Positions 16,359 to 24,768 of a stretch of DNA of 64,000 nt are shown piece after piece (positions within the stretch are counted from its first letter, which is position 1; each line of letters starts with the position of its first letter). Origin of the DNA: Myxococcota bacterium. Lineage in GTDB: Bacteria > Myxococcota_A > UBA9160 > UBA4427. A program made the translations under genes and the position numbers. A model generated the notes under the pieces. It did not search any database, was not told the DNA's origin, and saw only the letters and a program-made list of their open reading frames with translations. Location of the stretch: NCBI GenBank assembly GCA_041389495.1, contig JAWKRT010000002.1, positions 434,001 to 498,000 on the forward strand, read 5' to 3'.

Positions 16359-17573
16359 GTGACGCTCGACGACGCGCCCTTCATCGACACGCTCTCGCCC
16401 GCCTACGACGCGGACATCCACGCCGCGCACCGCGCCGCGCGCGAGCGGTCGTGGCTCGCGCGCACGCCCTACGGGTTCCTGCTGCTTCGCTACGAGGACG
16501 TGCACTGGTGCCTGCGCGACGCGCGCTTCCACGAGCTCGGCGCGGGCGCGCTCGCGCAGGCGGGCATCGCGGGCGGCCCGCTGCACGACTGGTTCCACTC
16601 CATCCTGTCGAACAAGGAGGGCGAGGAGCACGCGCGGCTGCGGCGGCTCGTCGCGAAGGCGTTCACGCCGCGGCAGGTCGAGCGGCTGCGGCCGGTGATG
16701 CGCGCGACGGCGAACGAGTTCCTGGATCGCGTCGCGCCGGCCGGGCGCAGCGAGGTGGTCGCCGACTTCGCGGCGCCGTACCCGGTGCGCGTCATCGGCT
16801 CGCTGCTCGGCGTCCCGCCCGACGACTACGCGCGCTTCCACGCCTGGTCGACCGACCTCTCGCTCGCGTTCGGCTCGAAGCTCGCGAGCGAGCTGCCGCG
16901 CATCGAGCGCGCGCTCGGCAACCTGCTCGACTACACGGACGGGCTGATCGAGCGCCAGCGCCGCGAGCCGGGCGAAGACCTGACGACGGCGCTGATCGCG
17001 GCGCGCGACGAGGGCGACCGGCTCTCGCCCGAGGAGCTGCGCGCGATGATCACGGTGCTGATCTTCGGCGGGCAGGACACGACGCAGTGCCAGCTCGCGT
17101 GCGCCATCGCGACGTTCCTCGCGCACCCGGACGCGTGGCGGCGCGTGGCGCGCGAGCCGGCGCTCGCGGCGAGCGCGGCCGAGGAGGTGCTGCGCTACGA
17201 GCCGGCGGGCTCGGGCTCGCCGCGCATCGCGACGTGCGACGTCGAGCGTCACGGCGTCGTGCTCCCGGCCGGGACGGTCGTGCACCCGTCGGGCCCGGCC
17301 GCGAACCGCGACCCGCGCGTCTACGCCGACCCGGATCGCTTCGACGTCGAGCGCGCGCACCCGCAGCCCATGCTCACGTTCGGCGGCGGCGCGCACTACT
17401 GCCTGGGCGCATCGCTCGCGCGCGCCGAGATCCAGGAGGCGCTGCCCATCCTCGCGCGCCGCCTGCCCGCGCTCGCGCCCGACGGCGAGGCCGTGTGGCG
17501 GACGGGCGCGCTGATCCGCGGGCCCGAGCGGCTGCCGGTGCGCTTCGCGCCGAGCGCCGCCGGCGCGCACTGA
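16359..17573 (+). CDS. Cytochrome P450 (first of three consecutive)
   Basis: 404 residues. The I-helix is canonical (FGGQDTT, about residues 236-242), the ExxR motif is EVLR, and the haem loop FGGGAHYCLG carries the thiolate Cys348. GTG 16359 is chosen as the only in-frame start near the conserved N-terminal part (DDAPFIDTLSPAYD). The gene is followed after 10 bp by a second P450 and then a third, all co-directional and probably one transcript. It hydroxylates an unknown substrate and requires a ferredoxin/reductase pair not seen here. Among the triplet it is the only member with an ordinary oxygen-activating acid-Thr pair. Confidence 0.93.
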   Translation: MTLDDAPFIDTLSPAYDADIHAAHRAARERSWLARTPYGFLLLRYEDVHWCLRDARFHELGAGALAQAGIAGGPLHDWFHSILSNKEGEEHARLRRLVAKAFTPRQVERLRPVMRATANEFLDRVAPAGRSEVVADFAAPYPVRVIGSLLGVPPDDYARFHAWSTDLSLAFGSKLASELPRIERALGNLLDYTDGLIERQRREPGEDLTTALIAARDEGDRLSPEELRAMITVLIFGGQDTTQCQLACAIATFLAHPDAWRRVAREPALAASAAEEVLRYEPAGSGSPRIATCDVERHGVVLPAGTVVHPSGPAANRDPRVYADPDRFDVERAHPQPMLTFGGGAHYCLGASLARAEIQEALPILARRLPALAPDGEAVWRTGALIRGPERLPVRFAPSAAGAH

Positions 17574-17583
17574 GGAGGGAGCG

Positions 17584-18798
17584 GTGGCCGCGCGCGCAGA
17601 CGACTCCGCATCGGATCCCGACATCGACTTCGACCCGTTCGACGCGGCGTGGTTCGACGACCCGTATCCCGCCTACCGCGCGCTGCGCGCGCATCGCCCG
17701 GCCTACCGGCGCGAGATCCCGAACCATCGCGTGTGGCCGCACTACTGGATGCTCTCGCGCGCGGCCGACGTCGACGCGGCGCTCCTCGACTGGCGCACGT
17801 TCTCGTCGGCGCGCGGCACGCTCGTCGACACGGACATCTCGCTGATCCCGCCCAACATGTTCAACATGGATCCGCCGCGGCACGACGAGCTGCGCGCCAT
17901 CCTCGCGCGCGTGCTGACGCCGGCGCGCGTGGCCTCGCTCGAGCGCGGCGTGCGCGCCTCCGCGCGCGACCTGCTCGCGAAGCTCGCGCCGCGCGGCGCG
18001 TTCGACGCGGCGACCGACTACGCCCACCAGATCCCGACGCTCACGATGTGCGAGCTGATGGACCTGCCGACGGCCGACCGCGCGCAGTTCCTGGCCTGGA
18101 ACATGGCGACGCTCGCGGGCAGCGACTTCACGAGCGAGGCCGCGCTCGGCGCCTACGCGGAGATGGCCGCCTACTGGGAGGGGCTCGTCGCCGAGCGGCG
18201 CGAGCGGCCGGGGCCCGACCTGATCTCGCAGATCCTGCACAACCAGACGAAGGGGCAGGAGCTGAGCGACGAGGAGGTGGCGGGCTTCTGCTCGCTGCTC
18301 CACGACGCGTCGCAGAACACGACGATGAACATGATCGCGAACTCGATCGTGGAGCTCGCGCGCCATCCGGACGAGCGGCGCAAGGTGGCGCGCGAGCCCG
18401 CGCGCTGGCCGCGCGCGATCGAGGAGCTGCTGCGCTTCGTGTCGCCCGTGCAGGGGCTCGCGCGCACGACGACGCGCGACGTCGAGCTGCACGGCACGAC
18501 GATTCCGGCCGGCGACCAGGTGCTCGTGCTCTACGGCTCGGCCAACCACGACCCCGCCGCCTTCGACCGCCCCGACGAGCTCGACCTCGACCGCGACGTC
18601 CGCTCGCACTGGGCGTTCGGCCACGGCATCCACTTCTGCCTCGGCAACGCCGCCGCGCGCCTCGAGATCCGCATCGCGCTCGAGGAGCTGCTCGACGCCG
18701 TGCCCGACTACGCGCTCGACGAGGCGCGGCTCGCGCGCAACCAGCTCGTCCCGACGCGCGGCATCGCGCACGCGCCCGTCGAGTTCGCACCCGCCTAG
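17584..18798 (+). CDS. Cytochrome P450 with Asn in place of the I-helix acid
   Basis: 404 residues from GTG 17584 (GAGGAGGGAGCG upstream). The haem loop FGHGIHFCLG places Cys352, and the ExxR motif is ELLR. The I-helix reads DASQNTT (241-247), so the usual Asp/Glu before the Thr is Asn245. The N-terminus YDxxPHYW-like segment and NMFNMDPPRHDELR are typical of bacterial P450s. The acid-alcohol pair normally delivers protons to the iron-bound oxygen; its loss does not abolish activity in every P450 but often signals altered chemistry such as peroxygenase or rearrangement. Co-transcribed with the two neighbouring P450s. Confidence 0.93.
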   Translation: MAARADDSASDPDIDFDPFDAAWFDDPYPAYRALRAHRPAYRREIPNHRVWPHYWMLSRAADVDAALLDWRTFSSARGTLVDTDISLIPPNMFNMDPPRHDELRAILARVLTPARVASLERGVRASARDLLAKLAPRGAFDAATDYAHQIPTLTMCELMDLPTADRAQFLAWNMATLAGSDFTSEAALGAYAEMAAYWEGLVAERRERPGPDLISQILHNQTKGQELSDEEVAGFCSLLHDASQNTTMNMIANSIVELARHPDERRKVAREPARWPRAIEELLRFVSPVQGLARTTTRDVELHGTTIPAGDQVLVLYGSANHDPAAFDRPDELDLDRDVRSHWAFGHGIHFCLGNAAARLEIRIALEELLDAVPDYALDEARLARNQLVPTRGIAHAPVEFAPA

Positions 18799-18823
18799 CA
18801 TCCACCGCACGAGGAGCGCCGCG

Positions 18824-20047
18824 ATGAGCAAGCCGCCCGTCGACCGCGAGTTCGCCTTCGCGGCGACCGACACGTCGAAGACGAAGGACTTCGACCTGAT
18901 GGCCCGGATCCGGCGCGAGAAGCCGGTGTGCCGGCCGGCCGACGGCGTCGTGCTCACCACGCGCTACGAGGACACGCGCGCGGCCTTCCTCGACGCGCGG
19001 CGCCTCTCGTCCGTCGGCGACATGCGCGCGCCCGGCGTCGTCGTGCCGACCGAGGAGAGCTTCCTCGGCGAGATCGACGCGCCGCTCCACCCGCGGATCC
19101 GCCGCATCCTGATGAAGTGGTTCACGCGCAGCCGCGCGCGCGGCGCCGAGCCGTGGACGCGCGCGAACGTCGCGCGCCGGCTCGACGCGCTCGCGAAGGA
19201 CGGCGGCGGCGACCTGATGGAGCGGCTCGCCATCCCGCTCCCGGGCTCGGTCTCGGCGCACGAGCTCGGCGTTCCCGACGCCATGCACGACCAGGTGATG
19301 ACGTGGTGCAACGAGCTCCTGCACTCGAGCTGGCCCGCGACGGGCCGCACCGAGCGCGGCGAGGGCATCGCGGGCGCGTTTCCCGAGATGACGGCCGCGC
19401 TCGACGGCTGGATCCGCGAGCGCGAGGCGTCGGACGCGCACGACGACCTGCTCGCCGTCATGGTGCGGACGCGCGACGACGACGGCTGGCAGATCGGCGC
19501 GCACCACGCGCGCACGCTGATGGTGAACATCCTCGCCGGCTCGCTCTCGGCGAGCTTCATGCTCGGCAACCTGCTGTACCGGCTCGTGCACGACGCGTCG
19601 TTCGACCGCGCGCTGCGCGACGACGCCGCGAAGATCCCGCTCGCGGTCGACGAGTCGCTGCGGCTCGAGGCGCCCGTCACGTTCCTCTTCCGCACCGCGC
19701 GCGAGGACGTCGCGATCGGCGGCTGTCCCGTCCACCGCGGCGAGCACGTGATGCTCGGCATCGCGGCCGCGAACCGCGACGGCGCCGTCTACGACGACCC
19801 CGACGCCTTCCGGCTCGACCGCAGCGACGTGCCCGACCACCTCGCGTTCGGCTTCGGCCCGCACGTCTGCCTCGGCAACCACCTGACGCGCATGATCGGC
19901 CGCGTCGTGCTCGAGGAGACGCTCGCGCGCTTCGCGCCCGGCGAGCTGCGCCTCGCGCCGGGCTTCGCGTGGACGTGCGTCGACCACATGCAGGAGTACG
20001 GGCCCGAGCGGCTCGACGTGGTCGTCGATCGCCAGACGGTCACGTGA
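18824..20047 (+). CDS. Cytochrome P450 lacking the I-helix acid-Thr pair
   Basis: 407 residues. The thiolate loop FGFGPHVCLG (Cys349) and ExxR (ESLR) are intact, so haem should bind. The I-helix reads LAGSLSASF (237-245): neither the acidic residue nor the Thr is present. ATG 18824 follows GAGGAGCGCCGCG, 25 bp after the second P450. The stop overlaps the convergent SDR stop by 8 nt. It may be a P450 with unusual oxygen chemistry or one that cooperates with the preceding two. Substrate unknown. Confidence 0.92.
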   Translation: MSKPPVDREFAFAATDTSKTKDFDLMARIRREKPVCRPADGVVLTTRYEDTRAAFLDARRLSSVGDMRAPGVVVPTEESFLGEIDAPLHPRIRRILMKWFTRSRARGAEPWTRANVARRLDALAKDGGGDLMERLAIPLPGSVSAHELGVPDAMHDQVMTWCNELLHSSWPATGRTERGEGIAGAFPEMTAALDGWIREREASDAHDDLLAVMVRTRDDDGWQIGAHHARTLMVNILAGSLSASFMLGNLLYRLVHDASFDRALRDDAAKIPLAVDESLRLEAPVTFLFRTAREDVAIGGCPVHRGEHVMLGIAAANRDGAVYDDPDAFRLDRSDVPDHLAFGFGPHVCLGNHLTRMIGRVVLEETLARFAPGELRLAPGFAWTCVDHMQEYGPERLDVVVDRQTVT

Positions 20048-20864
20048 CGGGGCAGCTGCCGCCGTCGACCATCAGCGTGTGCCCGGTGACGTAGCGCGCG
20101 TCGTCCGAGAGCAGGAAGCGCGCGGCGACGCCGATGTCGTCGGTCGCGTCGCCGAGCCGGCCGAGCGGGTTGCGCCCGAGGACGCGCGCGCGCATCGACG
20201 GATCCTTCTCGAACGCGACCTCCATCGCGGGGCTGTGCGCGAGCGGCGCGAGGCAGTTGACGCGCACGCCGCGCGGCCCCCACTCGCGCGCGAGCGCGCG
20301 CGCCATGCCGCGCTGCATGGCCTTCACCGCCGCGTACGGCGCGAGCCGCGCCTTGCCCTCGAAGCCGGCCTCGGACGTGAGGAGCAGCAGCGCGCCGCGC
20401 GTCGCGCACAGGTGCGGGAAGGCGGCGCGCGCGAGCAGCCGCGTGCCGCGCACGGAGACGGCGACGTGGTCGCGCACGTCGGCGGGCGCGACGTCGGCGA
20501 GGCGCACGGGAACGGGCGAGAGCCCGCTCGTCGCGTTGTGCACGACGCCGTCGAGCCGCGCGTCGCGCGCGACGATGGCCGCGATCGCGGCGTCGACCGA
20601 GGCAGCGTCGGCGACGTCGCAGGCGACGAAGCGCCCGCGCCCGCCCGCGGCCTCGCACTCGGCCGCGACGCGCTCGCCCTCGGCGGCGCGCCGCGCCGCG
20701 ATCCACACCGTCGCGCCGCCCTCCGCGCACGCGAGCGCGATGCCGCGCCCGACGCCGCCCGTCGCGCCCGTCACGACGACGACGCGCGCGCCGTCCTGCG
20801 CGCCCGTCGTGTCCTGCGCGCCCGTCGTGTCCGCCGCGCCTGCCGCGCGCTCGCCCGCGCTCAC
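20040..20864 (-). CDS. Short-chain dehydrogenase/reductase with intact catalytic residues
   Basis: 274 residues from GTG 20864, whose GTGA overlaps the stop of the upstream SDR-like gene. After an Ala/Gly/Thr linker containing a duplicated six-residue unit, the Rossmann motif TGATGGVGRGIA is followed by the HNATSG segment, TSEAGFE and the catalytic YAAVK, then VDGGSCP at the C-terminus. Classical SDRs interconvert alcohols and ketones with NAD(P)H. It is coupled to the degenerate SDR-like gene, suggesting a heteromeric enzyme with one active and one inactive subunit. It is convergent with the P450 triplet, whose products are possible substrates. Confidence 0.88.
   Translation of the reverse strand: MSAGERAAGAADTTGAQDTTGAQDGARVVVVTGATGGVGRGIALACAEGGATVWIAARRAAEGERVAAECEAAGGRGRFVACDVADAASVDAAIAAIVARDARLDGVVHNATSGLSPVPVRLADVAPADVRDHVAVSVRGTRLLARAAFPHLCATRGALLLLTSEAGFEGKARLAPYAAVKAMQRGMARALAREWGPRGVRVNCLAPLAHSPAMEVAFEKDPSMRARVLGRNPLGRLGDATDDIGVAARFLLSDDARYVTGHTLMVDGGSCPVT
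20794..20829. repeat. 18-bp tandem duplication inside an SDR N-terminus
   Basis: Two perfect copies of TCCTGCGCGCCCGTCGTG (20794-20811 and 20812-20829) encode a repeated Thr-Gly-Ala-Gln-Asp-Thr linker ahead of the Rossmann fold. The length of this linker could vary by slippage. Confidence 0.75.
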
Positions 20865-21496
20865 CACGCGCGTCCGCAGTCGGCGGCGAGGAGGCGGCCC
20901 GTGATGCCGGCGGCGTCGTCGGAGAGCAGGAGCCGCACGGCGCCCGCGACCTCGTGCGCGAGCGTGCCGGGGAAGCGCGCGAGCGGCGGCGCGAGCGCGG
21001 CGATCGGCGCGCCGGGAATGCGCGCGGGCGTCGCGATCGCGTTCGCGCGCACGCCGCGCGCGCCCTCCGCGAGCGCGACCGAGCGCGCGAGCGCGGCGAC
21101 GGCGTCGGCGAGGCCGGCCTCGGGCGCGAAGCCCGCGGCGTCGAGCGGGGCGGGCGCGTCGACGACGCACGCGATCGCGCCGCCGTCCGCGCAGCGCGCC
21201 TGCGCGAGCCCGAGCGCGAGCGTCCACGCGCGCAGCGGCGCCTCGGCGCGCGCCTCCCACTCGGCGTCGTTCTGCTCGACGAGCGCGCGCGCGCCCGCCG
21301 GCGGCGCGGCGCCGATCGCAACGAGGATGCGCGCGCGCGGCGGCGCGGCGGCGTTGCGCGCGCGCGCCGCGAGCCACGCGTCGTCGGGCGCGTCGACGGC
21401 GGGCGTCGGCTCGAGCTCGCCGCCGAGGGCGCGCGCGAGCTCGCGCGCGAGCGCGCCGTCGGTGCCGATCACGAGCACGGCGTCCTGCGCGCTCAT
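20861..21496 (-). CDS. Degenerate SDR-like protein, probably non-catalytic partner
   Basis: 211 residues. The C-terminal half keeps SDR features (SVALAEGARGVRANAIATPAR, LLLSDDAAGITGRLLAADCG), but the cofactor motif is reduced to VIGTDGALAREL and the catalytic Tyr-x-x-x-Lys is gone: the corresponding helix reads AGLADAVAALARS. It starts with ATGA overlap to the NTF2 gene upstream (21493-21496) and ends with GTGA overlap to the intact SDR downstream. All three are thus translationally coupled, which argues against it being a random pseudogene. It probably forms a structural subunit with its active neighbour. It could alternatively be a decaying duplicate. Confidence 0.7.
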   Translation of the reverse strand: MSAQDAVLVIGTDGALARELARALGGELEPTPAVDAPDDAWLAARARNAAAPPRARILVAIGAAPPAGARALVEQNDAEWEARAEAPLRAWTLALGLAQARCADGGAIACVVDAPAPLDAAGFAPEAGLADAVAALARSVALAEGARGVRANAIATPARIPGAPIAALAPPLARFPGTLAHEVAGAVRLLLSDDAAGITGRLLAADCGRAW

Positions 21497-21981
21497 GCGT
21501 CGGGCGCGCCGGCGAGCGCGGCCTGGAGCGCGCGCATGTCGTCGTCCGTGATGCGCTCGTCGATCTCGTAGCGGCGGATGCGCCAGCCCTCGCGCGTGCG
21601 CACGAGCTCGGCGCGCGCGCGGCCCGCCGCGACGAGCGCGAGCTTCGCGACGTCGACGCAGCGCACGACGCTCGACGACGTCGCGCGCTCGCCGGCGAGC
21701 TCGATCACCGTCGTGTCGATCGAGTGGACGACCTCGCCTTCGCCCATCGTGACGTCGCCGCCGAGCATGCGCGCGAACCAGTCGACGACGGCGTCGCGTC
21801 CGCTCGCTTCGTCCTCGAAGCGCCCCGTTCCCGCGCGCTGCACGAAGCGCCACGTCGCGTCCTCGGCCATGACGCGCGTGCGCAGCGTCTCGAGGTCGCG
21901 CGCGTCGAGCGCCTGGTAGTAGAGGGCGAGGACCGACCGGATCTCGGCGTGTGCGAGCGCGCGCTCGCCGGCGTCGGACAT
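21493..21981 (-). CDS. SnoaL-like / NTF2-fold protein
   Basis: 162 residues. The pattern IRSVLALYYQALDARDLETL, then AEDATWRFVQR, GRDAVVDWFARML and RTREGWRIRRYEIDERI, is characteristic of SnoaL-type polyketide cyclase/dehydratase or steroid isomerase folds. ATG 21981 follows GGAGGTTCCCC. The gene lies between a VOC protein (22 bp upstream) and the SDR-like pair (ATGA overlap downstream), making a four-gene minus-strand operon probably concerned with isomerising or dehydrating a ketone/alcohol intermediate. The exact reaction is unknown. Confidence 0.85.
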   Translation of the reverse strand: MSDAGERALAHAEIRSVLALYYQALDARDLETLRTRVMAEDATWRFVQRAGTGRFEDEASGRDAVVDWFARMLGGDVTMGEGEVVHSIDTTVIELAGERATSSSVVRCVDVAKLALVAAGRARAELVRTREGWRIRRYEIDERITDDDMRALQAALAGAPDA

Positions 21982-22003
21982 GGGGAACCTCCGTGGGTCG
22001 CGT

Positions 22004-22489
22004 TCAGGCCGCGCCGCGGGACGGGTCGAGCACGAGCTCGCCGCCCGCGAGCCAGGCCTCGAAGTTCGCGCGGTTGCCGGCATCGACGAGCTCGACGCGC
22101 GTGCCGTGCGCGCCGGCGTGGAAGGCGAAGAGTGCGGGAGCGTCGCCGTCCGGGCCGACGCCCGCGGCCTCGAGCGGGAGCCCCGCGGCCGCGAGGGCGC
22201 GCGACGCGGCGGGGAGGTCGTCGACCCAGCGGCCGACGTGGTGCAGGAAGGCGCCGTCCGGCGCGGCGTAGTAGCCCGACGCATGGCTCTCGAGCAGCTC
22301 GAAGTAGGGCGGCGCGCCGGTCGAGTAGGCGAAGCGCAGCTGCACGGGCTCGTCGCCCGCGCGCGTGCGCAGGACGAGCGGTGCCTCCTGCGCGTTCGTC
22401 CACGCGACGCCGAGCCAGCGCGAGAGGTCGCGCATCGCGGCGTCGAGGTCGGGCACGACGACGCCGATCTTGAAGAACGCTGCGCTCAG
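22004..22489 (-). CDS. VOC-family (glyoxalase fold) protein
   Basis: 161 residues if begun at CTG 22489. The first VOC strand, FFKIGVVVPDLDAAMRDLSR, needs the bases upstream of the only conventional start (GTG 22456), and GAGGAG lies 6 nt before CTG 22489, so a CTG start is proposed. The body includes ELLESHASGYYAAPDG, LHHVGRWVDDLP and FHAGAHGTRVELVDAG, typical metal-binding betaalphabetabetabeta motifs. VOC members act as isomerases, dioxygenases or lyases. First gene of a four-gene minus-strand operon; it is divergent from an SDR, with a promoter-like region between. The reaction is unknown. Confidence 0.75.
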   Translation of the reverse strand: MSAAFFKIGVVVPDLDAAMRDLSRWLGVAWTNAQEAPLVLRTRAGDEPVQLRFAYSTGAPPYFELLESHASGYYAAPDGAFLHHVGRWVDDLPAASRALAAAGLPLEAAGVGPDGDAPALFAFHAGAHGTRVELVDAGNRANFEAWLAGGELVLDPSRGAA

Positions 22490-22506
22490 GGGATGCTCCT
22501 CGTCGA

Positions 22507-22536
22507 TTGACGCCGCGCGGCGCGTCCGCGCACAAT
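22507..22536 (+). promoter_or_regulatory. Candidate promoter for the SDR-sulfotransferase pair
   Basis: TTGACG (22507-22512), an 18-nt spacer and CACAAT (22531-22536), about 39 bp before ATG 22575. It resembles other -35/-10 pairs in the window with 18-nt spacers. Confidence 0.45.
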
Positions 22537-22574
22537 CCGCGCCGCCGCGCGCCGCGCCAACCTACGGGAGCGAC

Positions 22575-23423
22575 ATGAGCCTGGGCAAGCACGACGGCGC
22601 CGCGACGCGCGGCGACGCGCCGTTCCGCCTCGACGGCAAGGTCGCGGTCGTGACGGGCGCGGCCTCGGGCATCGGGCGCGCGAGCGCGCACGCGCTCGCG
22701 CGCGCGGGCGCCGCGGTCGTCGTCGCCGACATCGACGCCGCCGGCGCCGAGCGCGTCGCGGGCGAGATCGAGGCCGCCGGCGGGCGCGCCGCCGCGCAGC
22801 GCGCGGACGTCGCGCGCGAAGGCGACGTCGAGGCGATGCTCGAGGCGGCGGTCGCGCGCTTCGGCGGGCTCGACGTGCTGCACAACAACGCGGCCGCCAC
22901 GACGCCCGAGCTCCAGGGCGCGGACGGCGACGTCGCGCAGCTCTCGCTCGACGTCTGGAACCGCGTGCTCGCGACGAACCTCGGCGGCGTGATGCTCGGC
23001 TGCAAGCACGCCATCCCGCGCATGCTCGCGCGCGGCGGCGGCTCGATCGTGAACACGTCGTCGGCCTCGGGGCTCACGGGCGACGTCGTGCGCGCGGCCT
23101 ACGGCGCGTCGAAGGCGGGCGTGCAGTCGCTCACGCAGTACGTCGCCACGCAGTACGGCAAGCGCGGCATCCGCTGCAACGCCATCGCGCCGGGCGTGAT
23201 CGAGACGCCCGCGCTGCGCGCGAACGTCGCGCCCGAGGTCGTCGCCATCTACGAGCGCAGCCACCTGACGCCGCGCCTCGGGAGGCCCGAGGACATCGCG
23301 GCCGCCGTCGTCTTCCTCGCGAGCGACGAGGCTTCGTTCGTCACCGGGCAGGTCGTCTCCGTCGACGGCGGCCTGCTCGCCCACCACCCCGCGTTCGGCG
23401 AGATGATCGGAGGAAGCGAGTGA
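22575..23423 (+). CDS. Short-chain dehydrogenase/reductase
   Basis: 282-residue classical SDR. TGAASGIGRASA is the NAD(P) motif (about 29-40), ADIDAAG follows beta2 (an acidic residue favouring NAD), NNAA follows beta4, the catalytic motifs are NTSSASGL and YGASK, and the C-terminus has VSVDGG. ATG 22575 follows CGGGAGCGAC. The next gene, a sulfotransferase, starts within its stop codon (GTGA), so the two are translationally coupled. It presumably oxidises or reduces a hydroxyl/keto group on the molecule that is sulfated or hydroxylated by neighbouring enzymes; this is inference. Confidence 0.93.
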   Translation: MSLGKHDGAATRGDAPFRLDGKVAVVTGAASGIGRASAHALARAGAAVVVADIDAAGAERVAGEIEAAGGRAAAQRADVAREGDVEAMLEAAVARFGGLDVLHNNAAATTPELQGADGDVAQLSLDVWNRVLATNLGGVMLGCKHAIPRMLARGGGSIVNTSSASGLTGDVVRAAYGASKAGVQSLTQYVATQYGKRGIRCNAIAPGVIETPALRANVAPEVVAIYERSHLTPRLGRPEDIAAAVVFLASDEASFVTGQVVSVDGGLLAHHPAFGEMIGGSE

Positions 23424-24649
23424 CGCGCGTCGTGCCGCTGTCGGAACGTTATGCGAGGCCGGACTGGGTGCGGCGGATGAACGCGATGGGCGAGTCCGTG
23501 CTCGGCGCGCGCCACCTCGTGCCGCTCGACGCGGAGACGATGGTCGAGCGCGCGCGCGCGGCGACCGGGCTCGACGACTTCGGCGACTGGGACGGCGACT
23601 GGCGCGCGCGGCTCGAGAACCTCGTCGGGGCGCTCGAGGAGACGGGCGAGCTGAACGTCGTCGGGCGCATCCTCACGCGGCAGGAGATCCAGCGCGCGCT
23701 CGTCGCGCGGCTCCTCCTCGCGCAGCGGCGCGCGCTCGCGCCGGCCGTCGCGCAGGAGCGCATCGAGGCGCCGATCGTGATCGCCGGGCCCGCGCGCTCG
23801 GGCACGTCCATCCTGCACGAGCTCCTGTGGCTCGACCCGAACGCGCGCTGCCCGCTCGCCTACGAAGCGCTCTACCCGGTGGCGCCCGACGCGTTCGGGA
23901 GCGCCGAGGAGCAGCGGCGCATCGCGGAGTGCGAGCAGGAGCTGTGGGCCGACGTGCAGCCCGAGTTCGCGACGATCCACGAGCTCGCCGCGCACCTCCC
24001 GCTCGAGTGCATCGCGCTGCAGCAGCCGTCGTTCGGCGGCTTCCACTGGGCGATGATCGCCGACATCCCGGGCTTCGCGCTCGACTTCCCGGCCGCCATG
24101 GCGTTCCACCGCGCCGCGCTGCAGGCGCTGCAGCACGGCGCGCCGAAGCGGACGTGGGTGCTGAAGACGCCCGTGTACCTGATGATGCTCGACCTGCTGT
24201 TCGAGACGTATCCCGACGCGCAGGTCGTCGTCACGCACCGCGACCCGGCGAAGACGGCGCCGTCCGGCCTCAGCACGCTCGCCACCGTGCGCTGGCTGCG
24301 CAGCGACGCGGTCGACCTCGAGAAGATGGACGGCTACGGCTCGGGCCTGCTGCTGCTCGCGCTGCTCGCGCGCGTGCAGGGCGGAACGCTCCCGGGCCCG
24401 TGCTACGACGTCCTCTTCTCCGACCTCATGCGCGACCCGGTCGCCGCGATCGAGCGCCTGTACGACGCGATGGGTCGCCCGTTCGTTCCCGAGCACGCCG
24501 ACGCCATCCGCAGCTACCTCGCGAGCAAGCCGAAGGGCAAGCACGGCGCGCACCGCTACTCGGCCGAGGAGTGGGGCGTCGACCCGGCGCGCGTGCGCGA
24601 GCAGCTCGCGCCGTACATCGAGCACTACGGCATCCCCATCGAGAAGTGA
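23420..24649 (+). CDS. PAPS-dependent sulfotransferase-like protein
   Basis: 409 residues. The 5'-phosphosulfate-binding loop appears as IAGPARSGTSILHEL (about 120-134). A 3'-phosphate-type region lies at TYPDAQVVVTHRDPAKTAPS (about 265-284) and the tail YSAEEWGVDPARVREQLAPY is typical of the bacterial sulfotransferase-3-like group. Such proteins transfer sulfate to alcohols, or are recruited in steroid and lipid metabolism. GTG 23420 overlaps the SDR stop. No PAPS-synthesis gene is nearby. Substrate unknown. Confidence 0.85.
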   Translation: MTRVVPLSERYARPDWVRRMNAMGESVLGARHLVPLDAETMVERARAATGLDDFGDWDGDWRARLENLVGALEETGELNVVGRILTRQEIQRALVARLLLAQRRALAPAVAQERIEAPIVIAGPARSGTSILHELLWLDPNARCPLAYEALYPVAPDAFGSAEEQRRIAECEQELWADVQPEFATIHELAAHLPLECIALQQPSFGGFHWAMIADIPGFALDFPAAMAFHRAALQALQHGAPKRTWVLKTPVYLMMLDLLFETYPDAQVVVTHRDPAKTAPSGLSTLATVRWLRSDAVDLEKMDGYGSGLLLLALLARVQGGTLPGPCYDVLFSDLMRDPVAAIERLYDAMGRPFVPEHADAIRSYLASKPKGKHGAHRYSAEEWGVDPARVREQLAPYIEHYGIPIEK

Positions 24650-24699
24650 GCGCGCCGCGCGGCGTGGCGAGCGGCGCGAGGAAGGCGGAACCGGCGCGA

Positions 24700-24741
24700 A
24701 CACCCGGGTGTCCATGCGGCCGACCGTGCCCGTCGGCACGG
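24700..24741. promoter_or_regulatory. Palindrome and hairpin upstream of a small exported protein
   Basis: ACACCCGGGTGT (24700-24711) is a perfect 12-bp palindrome, operator-like. Thirteen bp later CCGTGCC (24724-24730) and GGCACGG (24735-24741) form a 7-bp stem with a CGTC loop. Both lie between the sulfotransferase stop and ATG 24769. They could be a terminator for the former or regulatory elements for the latter. Confidence 0.35.
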
Positions 24742-24768
24742 GAACAACCCGAGGTGAAACGAAGGTCC

